This document shows, piece by piece, positions 8,518 through 16,193 of a stretch of DNA of 64,000 bases (position 1 is the first letter of the stretch; each line of letters opens with the position of its first letter). Made by a program: the position numbers and the translations under genes. The DNA comes from Allomesorhizobium sp043769475. Its GTDB lineage: Bacteria > Pseudomonadota > Alphaproteobacteria > Rhizobiales > Rhizobiaceae. The stretch lies in contig NZ_CP171729.1 of assembly GCF_043769475.1 (NCBI RefSeq), forward strand, positions 2,294,001-2,358,000, written 5' to 3'. The notes beneath the pieces were generated by a model. It was not told the origin of the DNA and ran no database searches. It saw only the letters and a list, made by a program, of their open reading frames with translations.

Positions 8518-9593
8518 CAGACCTCTCCCGACACTTCGTCGAGGTGTACCGGCTTGCCGCTGCGCACCGACTCTGCGATCGCCACCATGGCGCGTACCGA
8601 GGCGATGCCGTCATCGATGTCGGCACCACGCATCGGCGCACCGTCGAGGATGACGTCGGCAAAGCCCTCCAACTGGCGGCGATAGAAATGGCCGTCAGCG
8701 CCGAGTACGCGGCGCGACCCGCCCTCGGATTCATGGAAAATGTCGACTTCGCTGGACTTGTAGTACCAGGGATTGAAGGTCTTTCCGAGGATCGAGCCGT
8801 TCTCGCCGTAGATCTGGAAACCTTCGTGCCAGTCCATGCGGACGGCGACCGTCAGGTCGAGATGGCCGAGCACGCTGTTGGCGAATTCGACGTCGACGAA
8901 CCAGCAGCGCATGCCGCCGCGCTGGCTTTGGCGGGCGTCGACCGCGACCAGGTCGCCCCCGAAATAACGCGCGGTATCAACGAGATGGCTGCCATGGGCG
9001 AGCATGTAGTAGCGATCGAGATTGCTCTTGGGGTCGACGGAGGGCTTTTTTGCCGCCTTGCTCGTGACCATCAGCGGCTGGACCGCGTCGGTCATCGGAT
9101 AGCGATGGGTCGAGTCGCAATACCAGGCTTTCAGCGCCACCAAGGCGCCCATGCCGTCGTCGATGAAGTCGCGTGCCGCCTGCAGGCCGGGGTCGAAACG
9201 CTTCATGTGACCGACCTGAAGCACAAGCCCGCTCTTCACCACCGCCGCCTTCAGTTCCTCGACCGCCTCAACGCTGGTGGCAACGGGTTTTTCACAGAGC
9301 ACATGCTTTCCGGCGCCGAGCGCCCGGATCGCCGCCGGAACATGAAACGGGTCCGAGGTAGCGATGATCACCGCCTCGAGGTCGGGATCAGCCAGCATGG
9401 CATCATAGTCGGCAAAGCTTTTCTGCGGCGCGTACGTCGCCGCCATGCGCGCCCGCAGATCGTCGGCGACGTCACAGATGGCGTAGAGGTCGGCGTTATG
9501 CGCCTTGGTGCAGCTTTCGAAATGCGCCGCCTGGGCAATCGGGCCGCAGCCGAGCACGCCGACTCTGAGCCGCCGGTCCTGTTTCATTGGCAC
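8517..9593 (-). CDS. Gfo/Idh/MocA-family NAD(P)-dependent oxidoreductase
   Basis: 358 residues. N-terminal Rossmann domain with GVLGCGPIAQAAHFES, then the family EKPVATS motif containing the conserved Lys, then the C-terminal alpha/beta substrate domain. Family members oxidise or reduce hydroxyls of sugars and cyclitols. It is the first intact gene of the minus-strand cassette, opposite a LacI-type regulator gene, with a decayed kinase just upstream. The combination Gfo/Idh, isomerase, epimerase resembles inositol or rare-sugar catabolism. Confidence 0.87.
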   Translation of the reverse strand: MPMKQDRRLRVGVLGCGPIAQAAHFESCTKAHNADLYAICDVADDLRARMAATYAPQKSFADYDAMLADPDLEAVIIATSDPFHVPAAIRALGAGKHVLCEKPVATSVEAVEELKAAVVKSGLVLQVGHMKRFDPGLQAARDFIDDGMGALVALKAWYCDSTHRYPMTDAVQPLMVTSKAAKKPSVDPKSNLDRYYMLAHGSHLVDTARYFGGDLVAVDARQSQRGGMRCWFVDVEFANSVLGHLDLTVAVRMDWHEGFQIYGENGSILGKTFNPWYYKSSEVDIFHESEGGSRRVLGADGHFYRRQLEGFADVILDGAPMRGADIDDGIASVRAMVAIAESVRSGKPVHLDEVSGEV

Positions 9594-9620
9594 GAAGATC
9601 TCCTATGGATTCCCATTCGA

Positions 9621-9820
9621 TCAATCCGCGGCCGCGCAGCATTTGAACACAACATCGTCGACCGCGGGGTCGATGATGCGGCGCTGCAGATTGGCCGGCT
9701 CGCCCGCGCCTCGATCAAGCGGCGGCGGCGATTGTGGCCGTCCTTCTCGGTGCAAACGAACTCGACGAGCAGTTCGCCCAACGAGCCGATTCCGCCACTT
9801 CCTGATTGTTCTCCACTCAT
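9621..9820 (-). pseudogene. PfkB-family sugar kinase remnant with internal deletion
   Basis: From ATG 9820 the frame reads SGSGGIGSLGELLVEFVC, the characteristic first strand of PfkB sugar kinases (IGELLVEF), followed by TEKDGHNRR. It then loses similarity; another frame gives a protein-like tail (GEPANLQRRIIDPAVDDVVF) to a TGA at 9623-9621. A whole PfkB kinase is about 300 codons, so most of the gene has been removed. It lies between the LacI gene and the Gfo/Idh gene and would have been the first gene of this operon. Confidence 0.6.
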
Positions 9821-9846
9821 TGCCGGCACTTCCAAATTTTGTTGAA

Positions 9847-9860
9847 GCATGTAAACATAC
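9847..9860. promoter_or_regulatory. candidate LacI-type operator
   Basis: GCATGTAAACATAC, an imperfect dyad with ATGT/ACAT arms, lies between the divergent kinase remnant and the LacI gene, where such regulators usually bind. No second copy was found. Confidence 0.3.
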
Positions 9861-9935
9861 AGATTGTCGCGCGCTAACCAGATAAAAAGTTTGCCGCTCG
9901 GCAAAATTGTGCGTCTCAGACTGACCGAGAGAGAG

Positions 9936-10980
9936 ATGAAGGAAAAACCCGTCCGGACGATGGAAGCCTTCGCGGAAAGCGTCGGCCTGTCGCGCCCGAC
10001 GGTGTCGAAGTATTTTCAGAATCCCGCGTCGGTCCGTCCCAAAGTGCGCGAAAAAGATCGAGACGGGGCTGAAGGCAACCGGCTTTCGTCCCAACCTTTT
10101 CGCCGTCAACCTCAACCGCCGCCGTTCGAAAATTCTCGGCGTGATCTTCCCGACCTCGCTCGATCCGTTCTACATGGGGCTTCGACGCCGCATAGAGACG
10201 GAAGCCACGGCTAACGGCTACCTGCCGTTCGTCTTCTCTTCCGACGGCAGGGCCGAGTTGGAGGCCGAGGCACTGGAGACACTGACCTCGCTCAACGCGG
10301 CGGGTGTCATCATGGTGCCGGTCGGCGGCGACGCAGCGCATCGCAGCAAGGTCAAGGCGCTGGCGCGGAACATCCCGGTCGTCTTCATCGACGCGCCTTT
10401 CGACGACGAGGAAGCCTTCGTCGGCACCAACAACGTACAGTCGATGGCACTGATCACCGACTATCTGACCCGGCTCGGCGACCGCCCCTGCTATTTCGAC
10501 ATGCCTTGGGTCAATTCCAACGCGCGGCGACGGCGCGAAAGCTACATCGCGACGATGCGGCGGCGCGGAATGGAGCCGGAGGTGATTCCGGTGCAGCATT
10601 CGACGACATGGGATTTTGAGCGCTACGCCTACGACGAGGCCAGTCGCCTTTTGCGCGAGCGCGGCTTTCCGACCAGCATCGTGCTGTGCGGCAACGACCG
10701 CGTCGCCTTTGGCGTGCTCGCCGCCGTTAACCAGGCGGGTAAAAAGGTCGGCATCACGCCAGATTGCGATCTTAGGGTGGCTGGGCACGACAATCAGCCC
10801 CTCTCCGAATATATCTGGCCGCCCCTTACCACTGTGCAGCAGAACACGGCCGAGATGGGCAGGCGGGCGATCAATCTTCTACTTTCGCGCATCGACAGCT
10901 CGCGGGTTTTGGACGAGCCGCGGACACGCGGCGAACACATTCTGGTCAATGCCGATCTGGTCCTGCGCTCCTCGGCGTGA
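9936..10980 (+). pseudogene. LacI-family transcriptional regulator, frameshifted
   Basis: From ATG 9936 (preceded by GAGAGAG) the protein begins with a LacI helix-turn-helix (TMEAFAESVGLSRPTVSKYFQNPASVRPKVREK). The frame then fails at an A5 run, 10051-10055. With one A fewer it continues as KIETGLKATGFRPN and SKILGVIFPTSLDPFY, then a complete periplasmic-binding-protein-like effector domain to 10980. One extra A is therefore enough to explain the break. The regulator would have controlled the divergent cassette 9593-3543, possibly also the ABC importer behind it. Confidence 0.85.
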
Positions 10981-10987
10981 TCGCGCG

Positions 10988-11737
10988 TCAGCCGCCCACC
11001 ATCAGCTTGACCACCTCGTCATGGGTCGTCTCGGAAATCTTGCGCTCGCCGGCGGTGACGCCGCGGCGCAGCACGATGATCCGGTCGGATACGGCAAAAA
11101 TGTCCTGCAGATTATGCGAAATGAAGATCACGCCGCGCCCTTGCGCCTTGAGCTGATGGATGAGCGAGATGACCTTGCGCTGCTCGGGCACGCCGAGTGC
11201 GGCGGTCGGCTCGTCCATGATCAGGATCTGGGCGTCCCAGTAGACAGCGCGGCCGATCGCAACCGCCTGGCGCTGGCCGCCGGAAAAATTACTGACCGGT
11301 GCCTCCATGCGCGAGACGTGGAAATCGAGCAGCGCCATGGTGTCGCGCGCGGCGTCGGCCATTCTCTTGCGGTCGAGCACCGGCAGGAAACCGAAGGCTT
11401 TCCGCATCGGCTCACGGCCAAGGAAGATGTTGGCGCCGATCGACAGATTGTCGGCAAGCGCTAGATCTTGGTAGATCGTCTCGATGCCCCTGTCCCGTGC
11501 TTCCTGCGGCGTCGAGAAACTCACGGGCTCGCCCTTCAGCCGTATCTCGCCGGATGACGGCCTGTAGACGCCGGAGATCGCCTTGATCAGCGTCGTCTTG
11601 CCGGCGCCGTTGTCGCCGGCGAGCGCCACGACCTCGCCGGGGCGCACGACCATCGAAAAGTCCCTTAGCGCCTGCACCGCGCCGAAATGTTTCGAGAGGT
11701 CATTGATCTCGAGAAGAGGTTGGGCCGCGTTATTCAT
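10988..11737 (-). CDS. CUT2-type sugar ABC transporter ATP-binding protein
   Basis: About 249 residues, one nucleotide-binding domain as in FrcA-type importers (not the duplicated RbsA form). Walker A GDNGAGKTT, Q-loop YQDLALAD, signature SGGQRQAVAIGRA, Walker B ILIMDEPTAALG, switch His in FISHN. Start ATG 11737 overlaps the permease stop by 8 bases; the longer in-frame ORF upstream is antisense-like read-through of the permease. It powers import by the permease and binding protein upstream in the operon. Confidence 0.92.
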   Translation of the reverse strand: MNNAAQPLLEINDLSKHFGAVQALRDFSMVVRPGEVVALAGDNGAGKTTLIKAISGVYRPSSGEIRLKGEPVSFSTPQEARDRGIETIYQDLALADNLSIGANIFLGREPMRKAFGFLPVLDRKRMADAARDTMALLDFHVSRMEAPVSNFSGGQRQAVAIGRAVYWDAQILIMDEPTAALGVPEQRKVISLIHQLKAQGRGVIFISHNLQDIFAVSDRIIVLRRGVTAGERKISETTHDEVVKLMVGG

Positions 11738-12794
11738 CCACCCGACCTCCACTGAAACGACGCTGCGCCTGATCGATGAGCACCGAAATGATGATGACGA
11801 CGCCGACGCTGATGAACTGCCAGAACGGCTCGACGTTGACGAAGACCAGGCCGTACTGGATGACTGCGATGACGAAGGCACCGGCGACCGTGCCGAGAAT
11901 GGTCCCGGAACCGCCGAACAGGCTGGCGCCGCCGATGACCACCGCGGCCACGCAGTCGAGCAGAAGCGGTTCGCCCGCTTGGGCGGCGCCGGCATTGAAG
12001 CGTGCCGAATAAAGCACCCCGGCCAAGCCCGCGCAGCCGGCGGACAGGATGTAGAGCCTGAGCAGGTGCGCTTTGATGTCTATGCCAGCCCGGCGAGCCG
12101 CCTGCACATTCGCGCCGATGGCGTAGTTGTGCTGGCCGAACCGCGTCTGGCTCAGCACGTAATGCATGATCAGTACGAACACAGCCGTGATGAGCACGAT
12201 GTAGGGCACACCGAGGAAGCGGCCGTTGCCGATCAGCGCGAAGAATGAGTTGTTGACCGGCACCGTCGTGCCGCCGGCGAGCAGGAACGCCACGCCGCGC
12301 GCCACCCCGAACATGCCGAGCGTGCCGATGAAGGGCGGCACGCGCAGCCGCGAGACCAGCAGGCCGTTGATGACGCCCGGAACGCCGGCGACCAGAACGG
12401 CGACCATGAAGCCGACCAGAACGGCGAGCGGCATCCCCAGCGACGGCGTCACGGCATTGATCACGTGGGCGGCGACCACGGCGGCAAGGCCCATGATGAA
12501 GCCCAGCGAAAGATCGATGCCACCGGAAATGATGACGAAGGTCTGTCCCATCGCCAGCAGCAGCGGCGCGACGGCAAAGATGGCAATCGACTGCACGTTG
12601 AACGGGTTCAAGATGAACGTGCCGCCGAAATCGAACCGGGCCCAGGCTTCGAAGACCAGGATAAGCGCGGCAAGGAAGAGCCAGGCGCGCAAATCGGCGA
12701 TGTGCTGGACCACAGTCTTGGCGCGGTCGGCGTGGTCGGCCTGCGGCTTGGGATGCGTGTCAGCGACCAACGGGTCGGCCTTTGTTGTCGTCAT
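11730..12794 (-). CDS. CUT2-type sugar ABC transporter permease
   Basis: 354 residues, highly hydrophobic, BPD_transp_2 (RbsC/FrcC-like) family. It has a long polar N-terminus of about 35 residues before the first helix. Typical motifs: GGIDLSLG-like (ISGGIDLSLGFIMGLAA), the coupling loop QTRFGQHNYAIGANVQAARRAGID and VVIGGASLFGGSGT. Forms the homodimeric membrane channel with the ATPase at 10988-11737. Confidence 0.92.
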   Translation of the reverse strand: MTTTKADPLVADTHPKPQADHADRAKTVVQHIADLRAWLFLAALILVFEAWARFDFGGTFILNPFNVQSIAIFAVAPLLLAMGQTFVIISGGIDLSLGFIMGLAAVVAAHVINAVTPSLGMPLAVLVGFMVAVLVAGVPGVINGLLVSRLRVPPFIGTLGMFGVARGVAFLLAGGTTVPVNNSFFALIGNGRFLGVPYIVLITAVFVLIMHYVLSQTRFGQHNYAIGANVQAARRAGIDIKAHLLRLYILSAGCAGLAGVLYSARFNAGAAQAGEPLLLDCVAAVVIGGASLFGGSGTILGTVAGAFVIAVIQYGLVFVNVEPFWQFISVGVVIIISVLIDQAQRRFSGGRVDE

Positions 12795-12847
12795 GGCTGT
12801 ACCTGCTCGGCGGCAGCCCTGAGGCTGGCTCGCAAGAATGGGTCACG

Positions 12848-12887
12848 CGAAAAAGACCGGCTCCCCGGGTGCGCCCAGGGGAGCCGG
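12848..12887 (-). terminator. intrinsic terminator/attenuator between binding-protein and permease genes
   Basis: On the minus strand a perfect 10-bp GC-rich stem (arms 12887-12878 and 12866-12857, with CCC/GGG extending into the loop) is followed by TCTTTTTCG. It sits in the gap between the binding-protein stop and the permease start. It would partially stop transcription and keep binding-protein transcript above permease transcript. Confidence 0.8.
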
Positions 12888-12894
12888 CTCGCGC

Positions 12895-13887
12895 TCAATC
12901 GGAGTAGACGTATTTCGCGACGTTCGGATCGGCGACATTGGTCTTGTCTATCACGGTGAAACCCGTGCCGATCGAGACCGGAATGGACTGGCCGCTCAAA
13001 TGCGCGAAGGCCGAAACCACGCCGTAATAGCCGATCTCGGCCGGATGCTGGGCAATCGCCACATCGACGAGGCCGCTATTGATGTTGTCGACGATCGAGG
13101 TCGGCGCGTCGAAGGCGACGACCCGGATGTTGCCGGACTGGCCGGCCTGCTGCACGCCGTTGCCGGCGCCGAGCGCCGAGAACAGGTTTGCGCCGAACAC
13201 GCCTTTCAGATCGGAATTGCGGGCGAACACGGCCTGGAGCTGGCTCGCCGCCTTGTTGGCGTCGTTGTCGTTGAACTGGGTTTCGAGCACGGTGACCTTC
13301 GGGAATTCCGCAGCCATCGCAGCCTTGAAGCCTTCCTCGCGCTGGTCGGTCGTCGAGATGCCAGGCTTGACGTTGGACACGTAGACCTTGCCTTCGCCGC
13401 CGATCGCTGCGGCCAGCGCGCGGGCAGCCATCTTGCCGCCAAGCACATTGTCGGAAGCGATGTAGGAGAGCGGGAAGTCGGCGTCGCCCGCGCCGGTCTG
13501 ATACATGCCGGTGCCGATGAAGGTGTCGACGGTGATCACCGGAATGCCGGCATCGTGCGCTTTGCGTAGCGGCTCAATCAACTGGGTCTTATCGGTCGGC
13601 GCGATCAGGATGGCCGACGGTTTGGCAATCACCGCGTCGAGCACCGGAACCTGGGTGACGGGGTTGAAGTCTGGCGCGCCCTGGAACACCAATTCGACGC
13701 CGAGCGCGTCGGCGGCGGCCTGGGCGCCCTTGCGCATGGTGATGTAGAAGGCATCCGTGGTCAGGCCCGGAATGAGGGCAATGCTGTATTTCTTGGCGTC
13801 CTGCGCCTGCGCCGAGACTGTTCCCAGTCCGATCGCGGCGGCTACGCTCGCCAATGCGGTGGCCTTCAGAATTGAACGACGCTCCAT
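12895..13887 (-). CDS. sugar ABC transporter substrate-binding protein
   Basis: 330 residues from ATG 13887, preceded by GGAGGAAACC. Signal peptide: MERRSILKATALASVAAAIGLGTVSAQAQ, with cleavage likely after AQA. The mature part is Peripla_BP_4/ribose-binding-like (SIALIPGLTTDAFY, VITVDTFIG, GVFGANLFSALG). Start at 13950 is unlikely as it lacks a good site. First gene of an operon binding protein, permease, ATPase. The nearest regulator gene upstream is the SorC gene. Confidence 0.92.
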   Translation of the reverse strand: MERRSILKATALASVAAAIGLGTVSAQAQDAKKYSIALIPGLTTDAFYITMRKGAQAAADALGVELVFQGAPDFNPVTQVPVLDAVIAKPSAILIAPTDKTQLIEPLRKAHDAGIPVITVDTFIGTGMYQTGAGDADFPLSYIASDNVLGGKMAARALAAAIGGEGKVYVSNVKPGISTTDQREEGFKAAMAAEFPKVTVLETQFNDNDANKAASQLQAVFARNSDLKGVFGANLFSALGAGNGVQQAGQSGNIRVVAFDAPTSIVDNINSGLVDVAIAQHPAEIGYYGVVSAFAHLSGQSIPVSIGTGFTVIDKTNVADPNVAKYVYSD

Positions 13888-14213
13888 GGTTTCCTCCCTG
13901 ATGAGCGGTGCTGTTGGACGTTCACTGAGCCTTAGAATTCGTGCGCTCAATCAACGTATGATTGGGTTCGACTTGGTCTGACGTCAAGTGCAATTTTTTG
14001 CTGAAAGCAATTTCACGATACGATCTGCGCGATATCACCGTTGAAAACAAGCCCGCTTCCGCCATCGCCCGTGCTGCTTCCCCCTTTGCGCGCTCCGGCA
14101 TGCGCACAAAAAATCCCTCATTCTCGCTTCTCGTCCGAATACAAGCCGGCGCCATTCGGCTGTCAATAGTTTAGTGCGTGGAAATCTGAAATTTTCCGCG
14201 ATGAAAAATTCGT
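13888..14213. other. intergenic region upstream of sugar ABC operon
   Basis: 326 bases between the SorC stop and the binding-protein start. It contains an AT-rich stretch around 13975-14035 and, on the minus strand, a TTGACG hexamer at 13985-13980 that could be a -35 element. No convincing gene; the short frames here have no family likeness. Confidence 0.4.
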
Positions 14214-15134
14214 CTAAGCTCGATCGAGGATTGCCTCCGCCGTGCGCGTATCTGTGACCAGAGCCGAGATCAGGCCGGCGCGGGCCGCGCCGACGATCGC
14301 TTCTGCCTTGTTCTCGCCGACCGCGACGCCTATCACCAGGGGGGCGTTGCGCAGTTGCGATGGCGACGCTGCGATCATGCGGCCCTCGCCCTCCCAGTCG
14401 ATCAGCCGGCCCGCGGCATCGAAATAGTGGCGGATGACGTCGCCCGCCGCGTCGACCAGCGCCTGCTCGCTCGGCGTCGCGGCGCTGGCATCCGGAGTAT
14501 TCGCGGCATGCGGCAGGCCGACGCCGACGACCGCCGCATCGATGCGATCCCACAGGGCAACGCTACCGGCGATGACCGGATCGGCGAGGAAAGCGTCACG
14601 CGAGACTGACGAGGGAAGGTAGGGCGCGTGGACGAAATGCGGCACGCCTCCGGCCTGTTCCGCCGCCAGCCGCACGAACTCGTTGACCTGAAAATGCGGC
14701 TGGTGCTGCTGCATGCCGCCGGTGGCCGGCACCACAAATACACCTGGGATAGGCGGCAGCCCTGCCTCGACGACTGCGCGCACCGCCCTCCCCCAACCGA
14801 TCGCCAGCACGGAGCCGGAATGCAGCCCGGCCTGCGCGAGCATCGCTCCCAACGGCTCCGCCAGCGCCGGGAGAATGCCGGCGCTCGGCGCCTCCACCAC
14901 GGCGGCCCGCTTGAGCCCGAGTTTGCCGATCAGATCGCTCGTCAGCGCATCGGGAGCGGCGAGGTCTCGTATCTCGATGCGCACGATGCCTTCGGCGCGA
15001 GCCCGCCGCAGTATGCGCGAGATGGTCGCCGTCGAAACGCCGAGGCGCTTGGCGATGTCGACCTGGCTCATGTCGCCCTCGTAATGCAGCTTGGCGACCG
15101 CGTGCAGCGTGGCGCGCGAATTTATGTCGGACAC
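14214..15134 (-). CDS. SorC/DeoR-family sugar-binding transcriptional regulator
   Basis: 306 residues. N-terminal winged helix with HTH MSQVDIAKRLGVSTATISRILRRA (about residues 20-45), followed by the SorC phosphosugar-binding domain (AIGWGRAVRAVVEAG, VVPATGGMQ, VVGVGLPHA, IGVAVGENKAEAI). SorC proteins usually sense phosphorylated sugars or trioses. It is transcribed divergently from the LacD-like aldolase with a perfect 15-bp palindrome between them, so it most likely controls that cassette and perhaps the ABC importer downstream of itself. Confidence 0.92.
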   Translation of the reverse strand: MSDINSRATLHAVAKLHYEGDMSQVDIAKRLGVSTATISRILRRARAEGIVRIEIRDLAAPDALTSDLIGKLGLKRAAVVEAPSAGILPALAEPLGAMLAQAGLHSGSVLAIGWGRAVRAVVEAGLPPIPGVFVVPATGGMQQHQPHFQVNEFVRLAAEQAGGVPHFVHAPYLPSSVSRDAFLADPVIAGSVALWDRIDAAVVGVGLPHAANTPDASAATPSEQALVDAAGDVIRHYFDAAGRLIDWEGEGRMIAASPSQLRNAPLVIGVAVGENKAEAIVGAARAGLISALVTDTRTAEAILDRA

Positions 15135-15167
15135 GAGTTGCGGAGGCAGCTTGCAATTCCTTTCAGC

Positions 15168-15182
15168 AATATGTTACATATT
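15168..15182. promoter_or_regulatory. palindromic operator, probably for the SorC regulator
   Basis: AATATGTTACATATT is a perfect inverted repeat (7-bp arms, one central base) in the 134-bp gap between the divergent SorC and aldolase genes. Its location and AT-rich symmetry fit a regulator binding site. Confidence 0.7.
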
Positions 15183-15268
15183 AGGCGTTAGGACATCGGC
15201 ACGCAATAACCAATCCGCTGGCGGCATGCCAGGGAATCGCATTGCGAGCAGCAGTGAATGGAACCATC

Positions 15269-16183
15269 ATGGCACGCATGACCACAGCCGAATTGCGCGG
15301 CTACCACCAGATCTGCGGCAGCGACGGCGCCATGATGGTGATCGCCTGCGACCAGCGCGGCAGCATGCGCAGCCTGCTCACTCCAGACAAGGATGAGCAA
15401 GCGAAGATCGACAATGACATGCTCGGGGACGTCAAGGCCGACATTACCCGGTATTTGGCGAGCAAGGCGTCCTGCGTGCTCGTCGATCCGATCTGCGCGG
15501 TGCCGAACCTGGTTGACAAAGGTCTGATCGATCGCGGCACGGCGCTTTTGATCGGCCTCGACGCCTCGGGCTGGGACACTACGCCGGAAGGTTACCGGCT
15601 GTCGAAGCTGGTTGACGGCATCACAGCGCGGCGCGTCCGCGAACTTGGGGGCACCGGCGGTAAGATCATGGTCTACCTGCGCTCCGACACGCCCGCAGCG
15701 AATACCCACAACATCGCCATTCTGGATCAGGTGATTGCGGACTTCGTCAAAGAGGACCTGCTACTGGTGGTCGAGTTCCTGACTTATGCGCTGGAGAGCG
15801 AGACCCCGGAAGCCTATGCGGCGAAAATTCCCGAACTGATCCAGGGCGGCTCGAAAATCTGCCTCGATCGCGGCTCGAAGGTGCTGAAGATCCCCTATCC
15901 CGGTTCGGCGGAGTCCTGCGCGGCGGTGACGAAGCTGGCCGGCGACGTGCCGTGGGCGGTGCTGTCGGCCGGCGTCAATCACGAGACATTCTTGAGCCAG
16001 GTCGACATCGCCATGGAGAGCGGTGCGTCGGGTGTGATTGCCGGCCGCTCGCTGTGGAAGGACTGCATCTCGCTCGACCGCGCCGTCACGAGGCAGCGGC
16101 TGGAGACAATCGCCGTACCACGCCTGCGTGAGATTCAGGCGGTGATTGCCCGGCATCGCGCGCCGGCCGTTAAAGTCGCCTGA
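15269..16183 (+). CDS. class I ketose-bisphosphate aldolase, LacD/YihT family
   Basis: 304 residues from ATG 15269. LacD/YihT-type class I aldolase: IACDQRGSMRSLL near the N-terminus, Schiff-base Lys candidate in KVLKIPYPGS, then WAVLSAGVNHETF and SGVIAGRSLWKD, matching the SSGV and AGRAVW regions of YihT and the LSAGV and CGRATW regions of LacD. LacD cleaves tagatose- or fructose-1,6-bisphosphate; YihT cleaves 6-deoxy-6-sulfofructose-1-phosphate. Start chosen at ATG 15269; GTG/ATG options upstream at 15242 and 15258 are less suitable. A fused double kinase follows 10 bases downstream. Which of the two substrate types is used cannot be read from sequence alone. Confidence 0.88.
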   Translation: MARMTTAELRGYHQICGSDGAMMVIACDQRGSMRSLLTPDKDEQAKIDNDMLGDVKADITRYLASKASCVLVDPICAVPNLVDKGLIDRGTALLIGLDASGWDTTPEGYRLSKLVDGITARRVRELGGTGGKIMVYLRSDTPAANTHNIAILDQVIADFVKEDLLLVVEFLTYALESETPEAYAAKIPELIQGGSKICLDRGSKVLKIPYPGSAESCAAVTKLAGDVPWAVLSAGVNHETFLSQVDIAMESGASGVIAGRSLWKDCISLDRAVTRQRLETIAVPRLREIQAVIARHRAPAVKVA

Positions 16184-16193
16184 CCTCGACGCC

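Noticed and set aside
8544..9845. 433-codon open frame antisense to the Gfo/Idh gene
   Set aside because: No family motif, and the opposite strand has full Gfo/Idh signatures.
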